From positions 43,170-107,169 of the forward strand of contig CAJPNZ010000002.1 of the NCBI GenBank assembly GCA_905372155.1: DNA of 64,000 nucleotides, read 5' to 3'. Positions 35,861 through 44,689 of the stretch are shown in pieces. The position numbers and the translations under genes were made by a program. Origin of the DNA: Propionibacteriaceae bacterium (GTDB taxonomy: Bacteria; Actinomycetota; Actinomycetes; Propionibacteriales; Propionibacteriaceae). Under the pieces are notes generated by a model. It was not told the origin of the DNA and ran no database searches. It saw only the letters and a list, made by a program, of their open reading frames with translations. Numbering within the stretch: position 1 is the stretch's first letter; each line of letters opens with the position of its first letter.

Positions 35861-37503
35861 CCGCCCGGGATGCGGCCCGTTCCTGGTTGGCCGCCGACCC
35901 TGACCCGGACACCCGCGCCGAACTCGAGGAACTGCTGGGGGCGGCCGATTCCGGGGATCCGGGAGCCTCGGAAGCCATCGAGGACGCTTTCCTTGGCCCA
36001 TTGGTCTTCGGCACGGCCGGACTCAGGGGCCGGATGGGGGCCGGACCGAACCGCATGAACCGCCTGGTGGTTGCCCAGGCCGCGATTGGCTTGGCCGACT
36101 GGCTGGAGGAACACGGCCACGCCGGCGGGCAGGTGCTGGTCGGCCACGACGCCCGCCACAAGTCCGAGGAGTTCGCCCGCGACACCGCGGAGATCCTGGC
36201 CGGGGCGGGTTTCAAAGTGCTGCTCACGGGAACACCAGTCCCGACCCCCCTGGTTTCCTTCGGTATCCGCCGATACGGCTGCGTCGCGGGGATCGTCGTG
36301 ACGGCCTCCCACAACCCGGCCGCCGACAACGGCTACAAGGTCTATCTCGGTGACGGGTCGCAGATCATCCCGCCGACGGACACACAGATTGCCGCCCGCA
36401 TTGCCGCCCACCCCATCGATTCTCTCGCCCGGCTTCCGCGCAGTGACTCGTACAGGGTGATGTGTGACCAGATCACCCGCGACTACGTGGCCCGGGGCGC
36501 CGGTCTCGTCCCGGAGGGGGCCGCCCGTGAGATCACCTGGGTGCACACCGCGATGCACGGTGTGGGGGCCCGCACCCTCCGGGAACTGACCAGAGCGGCG
36601 GGGTTCCCTCCCGCCCACGAGGTTCCCGAACAGGCCGAACCGGATCCGGACTTCCCCACCGTCGCCTTCCCGAACCCGGAGGAACCGGGTGCGATCGACA
36701 TGGCCCTGGCGCTGGCCGGGAGAACCGGGGCCGATCTGGTGGTGGCGAATGACCCCGACGCCGACAGGTGCGCGGTCGCCGCTGTCGTCGACGACCGGTG
36801 GCGGATGCTGACGGGCGACGAGCTGGGCCTGCTGCTCGCGGACCACATGATCCGGCGAGGCGCGAAGGGGGTGCTGGCCAGTTCGGTGGTCTCCTCCGGC
36901 GCCCTCGCCGCACTGGCCGCCGCGAGGGGACGAGATCACGTCACCACCCTCACGGGTTTCAAGTGGATCGGGAGGGTTCCGGATCTAGCCTTCGGCTACG
37001 AGGAGGCCATCGGCTACTGCTGTGATCCCGGAGCGGTCCCGGACAAGGACGGCCTGACCGCGGCCCTGATGGTTCTCGAACTGGCCGCCGGGTTGCGGGC
37101 CGAGGGCCTCACCCTGGCTGACCGGTTGGACGAGCTGACCGCCGAGCTGGGGCTCCACGCCACATCCCAGTTGGCGATCCGCGTCAGTGATCTCTCCCTG
37201 ATCGCCGACGCCATGGCCAGACTGCGCGAGAACCCACCCACTTCCCTCCTACACGTGCCCGTCTCCTACCGCGACTTGGCGGAGGGCACATCCGGGCTTC
37301 CCCCGACCGACGCGGTGGAGCTGTCCGGCGACGAGGTGCACGTGGTGGTGCGCCCGTCCGGAACCGAACCGAAGCTGAAATGCTACCTGGAGGTGCGGTT
37401 CACACCCGAGAGGTCTCGGGTGGGCGCGGCTGCCAGACTGGCCGCCGAGATCCGGATGATGGCGCTTCGGGGGCAGATGCAGTCCGTTCTCGGCCTGGGC
37501 TGA
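35857..37503 (+). CDS. Phosphosugar mutase (phosphopentomutase/phosphoglucomutase type)
   Basis: A 548-residue alpha-D-phosphohexomutase family enzyme. The active-site loop is VVTASHNPAADNGYKVY, with the phosphorylated Ser; the Mg loop is NDPDADRCAVA; the sugar loop contains GFKWIG and EEAIGYCCDP; the phosphate-binding loop is RPSGTEPKLKCYLE. All four are intact. The GTG start at 35857 overlaps the phosphorylase stop. Members next to nucleoside phosphorylase genes usually act on ribose or deoxyribose phosphate, and that specificity is inferred from context. Confidence 0.92.
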   Translation: MTARDAARSWLAADPDPDTRAELEELLGAADSGDPGASEAIEDAFLGPLVFGTAGLRGRMGAGPNRMNRLVVAQAAIGLADWLEEHGHAGGQVLVGHDARHKSEEFARDTAEILAGAGFKVLLTGTPVPTPLVSFGIRRYGCVAGIVVTASHNPAADNGYKVYLGDGSQIIPPTDTQIAARIAAHPIDSLARLPRSDSYRVMCDQITRDYVARGAGLVPEGAAREITWVHTAMHGVGARTLRELTRAAGFPPAHEVPEQAEPDPDFPTVAFPNPEEPGAIDMALALAGRTGADLVVANDPDADRCAVAAVVDDRWRMLTGDELGLLLADHMIRRGAKGVLASSVVSSGALAALAAARGRDHVTTLTGFKWIGRVPDLAFGYEEAIGYCCDPGAVPDKDGLTAALMVLELAAGLRAEGLTLADRLDELTAELGLHATSQLAIRVSDLSLIADAMARLRENPPTSLLHVPVSYRDLAEGTSGLPPTDAVELSGDEVHVVVRPSGTEPKLKCYLEVRFTPERSRVGAAARLAAEIRMMALRGQMQSVLGLG

Positions 37504-37564
37504 GGGACTCCACCAACCCCGAGGCACGGTCCGCCTGCACCCGGAGACCTCTACTCTGGGAATC

Positions 37565-39421
37565 ATGCGTAGGTTGTTCAGAGGGTTGTTCCTCGTCATC
37601 ACGGTGGTTCTCGTGGGACTGGCGAACAGCCCACAGGCATGGGCCAAGGAGTCGGCTCCGGTCAACTGGTGGAAAGTGAACGTCAACCTCACCAGCGACG
37701 GGGTGGCCCACGTCGAGGCCGAACTGGAAATGGATTTCTCCAAGGTCAATGGGCGGGGACCCGTTTTCTCCTTCACCGAGAAACAGCGGACCGGCAACGA
37801 GGGTGAATGGTTGAATTTCGGAATCTCCAACATTCAGGTGAGTTCCCCCAGCGGCGCCAACTCCGAAACGAAAATCACCCGTGGGAATGGAACGTTGGGC
37901 GTCCGGGTGGGTGAGAAGGACACCGTGTACTCCACCCCACAGACCTACCGGATCAGCTACGAGGTCACCGGTTTGATCGCCACCAACCATGCGGTGAGCG
38001 GTCTGGACGAATTCAACTGGAACGTCATGAACGGCTGGGAGTCGGAGATCAGGAATTTCCAGGTCACCGTAACCGGCCCGGCGACAATTTCAAAGGTCGC
38101 CTGCTGGCAGGCCAAGGAACTGCACACACCCTGCGAATCCAATTCCAGCGGCGCCAGCGCCTCATACACGGTGGACAGGATTCCGGCCGGCAATCCGGTC
38201 CAGGTGGTCGCGGGATTCCCGGCAGGCACCTTTCCCGGGGTCACCCAGAAAGTGACGAAGGACCCCACCCTCTCGGAGCTCCTCTCCGAGACGTACTCGC
38301 TCACCCCGGCCACGGGGATAACCACCACGCTGCTCGGGGCGGGAGCCGTGGCGGGGTTGTTGTCAATGAGAAACCGGAAAGCCCGCGACGAGGTGTTTCT
38401 CGGTCTCACCCCGGGGCTGACCCCGGCCGCCGGGGCCGCCGCCGAGGTGGGCAAACGCCGCGGCAGGGCAAACGTCGCCGTCGCCTTCCAGCCGCCCGAG
38501 GGAGCCCTTCCGGGAGAGATCGGCACCCTTACCGACGCCACCGCGGATGCCGTGGACATCTCCGCGACCATCATCGATCTGGCCGTCCGCGGCTATCTCG
38601 TGATGACCGCTCTCCCGGGCAGGAATCACCAACTGACCCGCAGCAAGCGGAAACTCGATGACCTGACGAACTACGAGAAACAGCTCATGGTCGACATCTT
38701 CAAGGCCGGCAAGACGGTCACCCTGGATCAGCTTCGGAACAAACGCTACGCCGGGACGCAGAACAGGGCGCGAAACAACCTATACAAGCGGGTGATCTCA
38801 CGCAAATGGTTCCACGACGACCCGCAAAAGGCACGTAAATCCGCGCTCAGGCTGGGTATTTCCCTCACCGTCGCGGGGCTGGTGGGCAGCCTGTTCGTGG
38901 GGTTGGCAACCGGTTGGGGTCTCATTCTCCTGCCGGTCGCGCTGTTCGGCATCGGGCTGATCTTCTTGGCTCCCCGGTTCGGGACCCGCACGGCCCAAGG
39001 TTCCGCGGTGCTGGCCCAGGCACGAGGTTTCGAGCTGTACCTGCGCACCGCAGAGAAGGAGCAACTGCGATTCGAAGAAGGCGTCGACATCTTCAGCCGT
39101 TACCTTCCCTATGCCATGATCTTCGGCATCGTCGACCGCTGGACGAAACTGTTCGCCAAACTCGGGAACGAAGGCAGCTATCAGGTCGACACGTCCTGGT
39201 ATCAAGGAATGGATCTGTATCACTCGACGGGCATGTTCTACGCGAGCCTGAACAGTTTCTCCCACGACTTCTCACGTTCCCTGTCGTACGCCACCTTCGC
39301 CGAGAAGGCGGCCCAGAGGGCTCAAGCAGCGCAGTCGTCCTCAAGCGGTTCCTCCGGGGACTCGGGCTTCTCCGGGGGTGGCGGGTTCTCCGGCGGCGGT
39401 TTCAGCGGAGGCTCCTGGTGA
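37565..39421 (+). CDS. DUF2207 membrane protein, first of a tandem pair
   Basis: A 618-residue protein with a signal peptide (MRRLFRGLFLVITVVLVGLA, cleavage near AWA-KES). The extracellular DUF2207 domain follows (VNVNLTSDGVAHVEAELEMD and YEVTGLIATNHAVSGLDEFN). There is a helix near residue 245, a cytoplasmic region, two close helices near residues 425-465, and a Gly/Ser-rich C-terminus ending GGGFSGGGFSGGSW. The family is widespread and of unknown function. It starts 61 bp after the mutase gene and is followed after 20 bp by a close paralogue. Confidence 0.9.
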   Translation: MRRLFRGLFLVITVVLVGLANSPQAWAKESAPVNWWKVNVNLTSDGVAHVEAELEMDFSKVNGRGPVFSFTEKQRTGNEGEWLNFGISNIQVSSPSGANSETKITRGNGTLGVRVGEKDTVYSTPQTYRISYEVTGLIATNHAVSGLDEFNWNVMNGWESEIRNFQVTVTGPATISKVACWQAKELHTPCESNSSGASASYTVDRIPAGNPVQVVAGFPAGTFPGVTQKVTKDPTLSELLSETYSLTPATGITTTLLGAGAVAGLLSMRNRKARDEVFLGLTPGLTPAAGAAAEVGKRRGRANVAVAFQPPEGALPGEIGTLTDATADAVDISATIIDLAVRGYLVMTALPGRNHQLTRSKRKLDDLTNYEKQLMVDIFKAGKTVTLDQLRNKRYAGTQNRARNNLYKRVISRKWFHDDPQKARKSALRLGISLTVAGLVGSLFVGLATGWGLILLPVALFGIGLIFLAPRFGTRTAQGSAVLAQARGFELYLRTAEKEQLRFEEGVDIFSRYLPYAMIFGIVDRWTKLFAKLGNEGSYQVDTSWYQGMDLYHSTGMFYASLNSFSHDFSRSLSYATFAEKAAQRAQAAQSSSSGSSGDSGFSGGGGFSGGGFSGGSW

Positions 39422-39441
39422 CCGGAAGGGATCGGTTGGGC

Positions 39442-41301
39442 ATGAAACGACACGGATTACAAGGACTGCTGGCGCTGGCCATCGTCCTGCTCACGGCCTT
39501 CCTGGCCGCGCCTCAGGCGTGGGCCGACGAAGCGGCCCCCATCAACCACTGGAACGTGGACGTCAACCTGTCACTGGACGGGGTGGCGCACGTGAACGCC
39601 CAACTCGAGATGGACTTCTCCAAAACCTTCGGGCGCGGCCCGGTTTTCGTCCTGCCCACCCGGCAACCGGGAGGGGAGGACGGCCAGTTCTACCGGTACA
39701 AGATCTCCGACATCCGGGTCAGCTCCCCCACGGCCCCGGCCCAGACCCACACCACCACGGACAAGGAAGGCAACATCCAGGTCCGGGTCGGTGACGCGAA
39801 CCGGTACCTTCACGACAAGCACACCTACCAGATCAGCTACACCGTGACCGGGTTGATCGCCCCCAACCATCCGAAGAGCCACCTCGACGAGTTCAACTGG
39901 AACGTCATAGGCAACTGGCGGGGCAGAATCAACAACCTCACGGTCAAGGTCACCGGCCCCGAAGACGTGTCGAAGGCCGCCTGCTGGACCGGAAACAACT
40001 ACAAGCAGTCCTGCACATCCAGCAACAGCGGGAAAACAGCCACCTACAGCCTTTCCTCGATCAGTCCCGGAACGCCCGTGCAGGTGGTGGCGGGATTCCC
40101 GGCAGGCACCTTCCCCGGGGCGAAACAGAACGTGGAATACCAAAGAACCCTGAGCAACGCCTTCTCGTTGACGCCGGTCACAGGGGCGGCGACTCTCGTG
40201 ACGACCGCCGGGGCTGCCTTCGCCATCATCAAGATCCGCAACCGGTACGCGCGGGACGAGGCCTACCTCGGGGTGACTCCCGGTCTGAGCCCACACGCCG
40301 ATCAGAAGGAGCACATCGGTTTTCTCCCGGACGACCTGAACGTCGCGGTCCAGTTCCATCCCCCGAAGAACGCCACCCCGGGCGAGATCGGCACCCTGAT
40401 TGACGCGAACGCCGACTTCATCGACGTCTCCGCCTCGATCATCGACCTCGCAGTTCGCGGCTACCTGGTGATCACGGCACAGAAGGACGGCGATCACCTA
40501 CTCACCCGAACCGAGAAGGACCAGAGGGAACTCGCCTACTACGAGAGGAAGCTGCTGTCGAGGCTTTTCCAGTCGGGCGATGAGGTCACCCTGAAGGAAC
40601 TCGGCGACGAGAAATACGATGGTATGGATTCCGAGATCCGGGAGCTTCTCTATCAGCGGGTGGCGGAGCTCGGTTGGTTCCGTGAAAACCCGAAGTCCAT
40701 GCGCTGGACAGGGGGTGCCGCCGGCTTTTTCATCATCGTCATGGGATGCCTGCTCTCCGGGGTCCTAGGGTACGGTCTCGGTTGGGGCTTGGTGGGTCTT
40801 CCCGTTGTGATGATCGGCATAGCGGTGCTCGCGATGTCCGGAAAGTTCGGGAAACGCACGGCCAAGGGATCGGCTGCCCTGGTGCAGGCGCGTGGCTTCG
40901 AGCTCTATCTGAGCACCGCTGAGGCGGACAAGTTGCGCTTCGAGGAGGGCGTTGACATCTTCAGCCGCTACCTTCCCTACGCCATGATCTTCGGCGTGGC
41001 GAGGCGGTGGACGGAACTGTTCTCCCAGCTCAAGCAGATGAACCGTTTCAAGGCCGACACGTCCTGGTATCAAGGGGTCAAACTCCACGCCTCGAACAAC
41101 GCTTTCTACACCAAGTTCAACAATTTCTGCTACAACTTCTCCGACGCCATGTTCACGGCCCATGAAGCCGCAAGAGCGAGCAGCTACGATTCGAGCTCCT
41201 TCTCCTCGTCCAGTCACATCTCCTCTGGAACCTCGGGAGGTTCCGGATTCTCGGGCGGCGGCGGGTTCTCCGGGGGCGGCTTCAGCGGCGGATCGTGGTG
41301 A
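39442..41301 (+). CDS. DUF2207 membrane protein, second of a tandem pair
   Basis: A 619-residue paralogue of the preceding gene with the same order: signal peptide (ending AWADEA), DUF2207 domain (VDVNLSLDGVAHVNAQLEMD), a helix, an internal cytoplasmic domain, two helices, RFEEGVDIFSRYLPYAMIFG (nearly identical in both) and the tail GGGFSGGGFSGGSW. The ATG at 39442 gives the signal peptide. Divergence is spread over the protein while the ends and the RFEEGVD block are conserved, so the duplication is not recent. A strong hairpin follows the stop. Confidence 0.9.
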   Translation: MKRHGLQGLLALAIVLLTAFLAAPQAWADEAAPINHWNVDVNLSLDGVAHVNAQLEMDFSKTFGRGPVFVLPTRQPGGEDGQFYRYKISDIRVSSPTAPAQTHTTTDKEGNIQVRVGDANRYLHDKHTYQISYTVTGLIAPNHPKSHLDEFNWNVIGNWRGRINNLTVKVTGPEDVSKAACWTGNNYKQSCTSSNSGKTATYSLSSISPGTPVQVVAGFPAGTFPGAKQNVEYQRTLSNAFSLTPVTGAATLVTTAGAAFAIIKIRNRYARDEAYLGVTPGLSPHADQKEHIGFLPDDLNVAVQFHPPKNATPGEIGTLIDANADFIDVSASIIDLAVRGYLVITAQKDGDHLLTRTEKDQRELAYYERKLLSRLFQSGDEVTLKELGDEKYDGMDSEIRELLYQRVAELGWFRENPKSMRWTGGAAGFFIIVMGCLLSGVLGYGLGWGLVGLPVVMIGIAVLAMSGKFGKRTAKGSAALVQARGFELYLSTAEADKLRFEEGVDIFSRYLPYAMIFGVARRWTELFSQLKQMNRFKADTSWYQGVKLHASNNAFYTKFNNFCYNFSDAMFTAHEAARASSYDSSSFSSSSHISSGTSGGSGFSGGGGFSGGGFSGGSW

Positions 41302-41307
41302 CGCGCA

Positions 41308-41336
41308 AGGTGGGTCCAGGATTCCGGGACCCACCT
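41308..41336. terminator. Bidirectional hairpin between DUF2207 and metG
   Basis: AGGTGGGTCC (41308-41317) and GGACCCACCT (41327-41336) form a perfect ten-base-pair stem with a nine-base loop. It lies between convergent genes and can serve transcripts from both sides. T-runs are absent. Confidence 0.6.
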
Positions 41337-41391
41337 CCTCGTCGAAACGCTCCGGGAACCGGTGCTTTCGCCGCGGTTCTCCCCGCCACCG

Positions 41392-43179
41392 CTACGCCCG
41401 GATCGGCGCCCAGCTCGGGCCCTCCGTCGCCAGCTTCTCGTCGAGTTTGCGAAACAACGGGCTGGGTTTTGCCAGCGGGGTGCCAGCAACGACGGGGCGG
41501 CGTCCCCACACCGCCTGCTGGGCCGCGTAGTCGCCGGTCAGGATCGGATAGGTGATCTCGCCGTCGGTGACCTCCCTGAGCTCCGGCTGGGCCGCCCACA
41601 CCCCTTCGTTGCCGAGGGCCTCGAAGACGGCCTGGGCGGAGTGTGGCAGGTACGGGGTCAACAGGGTGTTGCAGTCGGAGACCACCTGCAGCGCAACGTG
41701 CAGCACGGTGTCGCGGCGGGCCGGGTCGTCCTTCAGCTTCCAGGGTTCCTGATCGGACAGGTACTTGTTCGCCAGAGAGACGATCCGCATCGCCTCGGTG
41801 ATGCCGGCCTTGAAGCGGCGGGCCGCGATGTGTTCCCCCACCGTCGCAAAGGACGCGGCGGAGGCGTCGAGCAGTTCACGATCGGCCTGAGTCAGTTCCC
41901 CGGCCCGGGGGATCGCGCCGTTGTTCTTGTGTGCCATGGAGATGGAGCGGTTGACCAGGTTGCCCCATTCGTTGGCCAGTTCGAAGTTCACCCGGCGCAC
42001 GAACTCCTCCCAGGTGAAGTCGGTGTCCTGGTTCTCGGGGCCGGCCACCGCGATGAAATACCTGAGCGCATCGGGTCCGAACTCATCCAGGAAGTCACCG
42101 ACGAAGATGGAGGCACCCCTGGAGCTCGAGACCTTCGAGCCGCGCATGGTCATGAACTCCGACGAGACCACTTCCGTGGGAAGTTGCAGCTCCCCCAGGG
42201 CGGGTTTGATCTCACCGCCGACGGCTCCCTGCCCGTTGGCTCCCAGCAGGATGCCCGGCCAGATGACGGAGTGGAAGACGATGTTGTCCTTGCCCATGAA
42301 GTAGAAGCTCTGGGCGGTCTCCTCGTTCCAGAACCTCCGCCAGGCGTCCGGGTCCCCGCTGCGCCTCGCCCATTCGATCGAGGCCGACAGGTAGCCGATG
42401 ACCGCGTCGAACCACACGTAGATGCGTTTCATGGGCGCGTCCACCCATCCCTCAAGGGGAACGGGAACCCCCCAGTCGAGGTCGCGGGTGATGGCCCTGG
42501 GGCGGATCTTCTCCAGCAGGTTGTGGCTGAACTTCAAGACGTTGGGCCGCCAGTCCTCGCGGGAGTCGAGCCATGTCGTCAGCTGCTCCGCGACCTTCGG
42601 CAGGTCGAGGAAGAAATGCTCGGTCTCCACGAACCGCGGGGTTTCGCCGTTGATGCGGGAAACCGGGTTGATCAGGTCCGCCGGGTCGAGCTGGTTCCCG
42701 CAGTTGTCGCACTGGTCGCCGCGGGCCCCGGTGTAGTCGCAGATGGGGCAGGTGCCCTCGATGAAACGGTCGGGCAGGGTGCGTCCCGTGGACGGGGAGA
42801 TGGCTCCCATCTGGGTCTGGGCGATGACGTAGCCGTTGTCGTACAGCGCCTTGAACACCTCCTGCACCACCCGGTAGTGGTTGGGAGTGGTGGTGCGGGT
42901 GTACAGGTCGTAGGACAAGCCCAACCCCTGCAGGTCGGAGGCGATCACCCGGTGGTACTTGTCTGCGCATTCACGGGCCGTCAAACCCTCGGAGTCGGCC
43001 TTCACCTGGATTGCGGTGCCGTGTTCGTCCGATCCGGAGACCATCAGCACGTTGTGCCCCGCCATGCGCATGTAGCGCGCGAAAACGTCCGAGGGGACAC
43101 CGAAACCGGACACATGACCGATGTGGCGGGGACCGTTCGCGTAGGGCCAGGCAACCGCCGCTAGAACGTCAGAACACAT
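41392..43179 (-). CDS. metG: Methionyl-tRNA synthetase
   Basis: A 595-residue class I synthetase that charges initiator and elongator tRNA-Met. The HIGH motif is in [11 protein letters not shown] near residue 18, zinc ligands are CPIC and CDNC around residues 145-160, the KMSKS-type loop is SKVSSSRG, and [15 protein letters not shown] is the usual core. The start at 43179 ([16 protein letters not shown]) has AGGAT eight bases upstream; an ATG three codons earlier (43188) is also possible. The long open frame further upstream is not coding. The C-terminus lacks an extra tRNA-binding domain, as is common for this form. Confidence 0.95.
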   Translation of the reverse strand: MCSDVLAAVAWPYANGPRHIGHVSGFGVPSDVFARYMRMAGHNVLMVSGSDEHGTAIQVKADSEGLTARECADKYHRVIASDLQGLGLSYDLYTRTTTPNHYRVVQEVFKALYDNGYVIAQTQMGAISPSTGRTLPDRFIEGTCPICDYTGARGDQCDNCGNQLDPADLINPVSRINGETPRFVETEHFFLDLPKVAEQLTTWLDSREDWRPNVLKFSHNLLEKIRPRAITRDLDWGVPVPLEGWVDAPMKRIYVWFDAVIGYLSASIEWARRSGDPDAWRRFWNEETAQSFYFMGKDNIVFHSVIWPGILLGANGQGAVGGEIKPALGELQLPTEVVSSEFMTMRGSKVSSSRGASIFVGDFLDEFGPDALRYFIAVAGPENQDTDFTWEEFVRRVNFELANEWGNLVNRSISMAHKNNGAIPRAGELTQADRELLDASAASFATVGEHIAARRFKAGITEAMRIVSLANKYLSDQEPWKLKDDPARRDTVLHVALQVVSDCNTLLTPYLPHSAQAVFEALGNEGVWAAQPELREVTDGEITYPILTGDYAAQQAVWGRRPVVAGTPLAKPSPLFRKLDEKLATEGPSWAPIRA

Positions 43180-43220
43180 GGCCCGCATCCTATCGGGTGC
43201 TGCTCGACCCCGTGTCCTGC

Positions 43221-43820
43221 TCAGGCCCGTGCGATACGGAAACCTCCCCAGCCTCCCCAGGCGGCTCCTACCAGCATCAGGATCACCCAGCAGGTCCCGA
43301 CGATGAACGCAACCAGATCGAGCCCGACGAACAGGGGCCACAGCACCAGATAAAACAGAGCCACCGCGGCTCCCCATCCCAGGACGGCGACAACCGCTCC
43401 ACGCCACCCATAACCCAGCCAGAGCGCGCATCCCAGCATCAGCAGGGCAACGATGGGCAGGCCGTAGAACAGAAACAACCCCTCGGAGCGACCGGCATCC
43501 CCCTGCCCCGTGGTCAGCCGAGCGATGCTGCCGATGATCTGCCAGAGCATCGGCAAACCGACGCTCAACGCGACAAGCATCGGAAACACCCGTCGCCTGT
43601 CGTGTCCCAGGGCGACGGCGAAGCGCGCTCCCCACAGCCACAGCAGCGGCACCGTCGCCAAGCAGACCAGGAAAAGCACACCGGCCGGTTCCTGGACGTT
43701 CTCCCGCCGGAACGTGGCGACCATTGCAACGTCCGCCAGCCACGGAACGGCGGGCCACCAGTAGCGCCACGCGAACCGCCCACCGATGGCGGACAGCACT
43801 GCACCGACGTCTCCGTTCAT
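43221..43820 (-). CDS. Multi-pass membrane protein paired with an ABC ATPase
   Basis: A 199-residue hydrophobic protein with five or so membrane helices (for example [21 protein letters not shown] and [20 protein letters not shown]). The ATG at 43820 is placed because AGGGAAG stands about eight bases before it; a GTG two codons earlier is too close to that site. It begins just after the stop of the ATPase gene upstream, so it is probably the membrane subunit of that ABC transporter. No family was recognised. Confidence 0.8.
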   Translation of the reverse strand: MNGDVGAVLSAIGGRFAWRYWWPAVPWLADVAMVATFRRENVQEPAGVLFLVCLATVPLLWLWGARFAVALGHDRRRVFPMLVALSVGLPMLWQIIGSIARLTTGQGDAGRSEGLFLFYGLPIVALLMLGCALWLGYGWRGAVVAVLGWGAAVALFYLVLWPLFVGLDLVAFIVGTCWVILMLVGAAWGGWGGFRIARA

Positions 43821-43822
43821 CG

Positions 43823-44689
43823 TCACTTCCCTTTCTCGACGTCCACCTGGGCGTCACGTCTGGGGCCTATCAGGAGGTCGGCCAATTCCCGAAGGCTCAC
43901 CGGTTTCGCCGGCAGGTCACCTTCCGACCCTTTTCTCACGACAGCGCTGGCCCATGCCCCCTCCCGATCCAGCCGTCCGAGCCTGGGAAGCGCGTCCACC
44001 TCCACGATTGGCCCGCTCACCCGCGTGAACGAGGTGATCATCCCCCTCACCGTGTCAGCCGCTGTCACCCGCCCGCCCTCCATGAGAGCCACGTACTGGA
44101 ACAGCGGTTCGGCTTCGTCGACGAGATGCGTGGAAATCAGCAGGGTGCGGGGAAACATGCGTAACTCCTCCAGTAGAACCCTCGTGAACCGCTGCCGTGC
44201 CGGTACGTCGAGGCCGTTGTAGGGCTCGTCCAGCAGGGTCAGTGGGGCACGAGCCGCCAATGCCAGACTGAGGAAAGCGGCCGTGCGCTGTCCCCGGCTG
44301 AGGGCCATGGGATGGCGGCTCTCGGGGACGTCGAACCAGGCCAACAGCTCGTTGGCGCGTTCCATGTCGAAATTCGGATGCACCCGGGAGACGTGGTGTG
44401 CGAGGTCGCGCAGGCGTTGGTCCCCCCCGAAGGGCCAGTGTTCCGCGGTCAGGTAAACCGTCCCGGATGCCGCATCGGGGAGCTTCCTGCCGAAGACCTG
44501 TGCCTCACCGGTGTACCGGGCCTCGCGGCCGGCGAGCAACCGCAACAACGTGGACTTGCCCGCCCCGTTCCGCCCGATCAGGCCCGTCACCGAACCGAGG
44601 GGCGCCGACAGGTTCACCTGTTGCAACACCGCCCGCGACCCCAACCCAACCTGCACATCCTTCAACCCGAAGGCTGCTTCACCTTCCAC
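43823..44689 (-). CDS. ABC transporter ATP-binding protein
   Basis: A 288-residue ABC ATPase. Walker A is [17 protein letters not shown], the signature is [14 protein letters not shown] (Ser-Arg-Gly-Gln instead of Ser-Gly-Gly-Gln), Walker B is [12 protein letters not shown], followed by [14 protein letters not shown]. The layout matches YtrB/EcsA-like exporters for drugs, antimicrobial peptides or cell-envelope stress. It overlaps the upstream S9 peptidase gene by 11 bp and is followed at once by a membrane protein that is likely its partner. Confidence 0.92.
   Translation of the reverse strand: MEGEAAFGLKDVQVGLGSRAVLQQVNLSAPLGSVTGLIGRNGAGKSTLLRLLAGREARYTGEAQVFGRKLPDAASGTVYLTAEHWPFGGDQRLRDLAHHVSRVHPNFDMERANELLAWFDVPESRHPMALSRGQRTAAFLSLALAARAPLTLLDEPYNGLDVPARQRFTRVLLEELRMFPRTLLISTHLVDEAEPLFQYVALMEGGRVTAADTVRGMITSFTRVSGPIVEVDALPRLGRLDREGAWASAVVRKGSEGDLPAKPVSLRELADLLIGPRRDAQVDVEKGK

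Noticed and set aside
43180..43857. N-terminal extension of MetG in the long open frame
   Set aside because: The extra sequence is Arg/Gly/Pro-rich shadow of the neighbouring membrane protein gene; the conserved MetG start with its ribosome site is at 43179.
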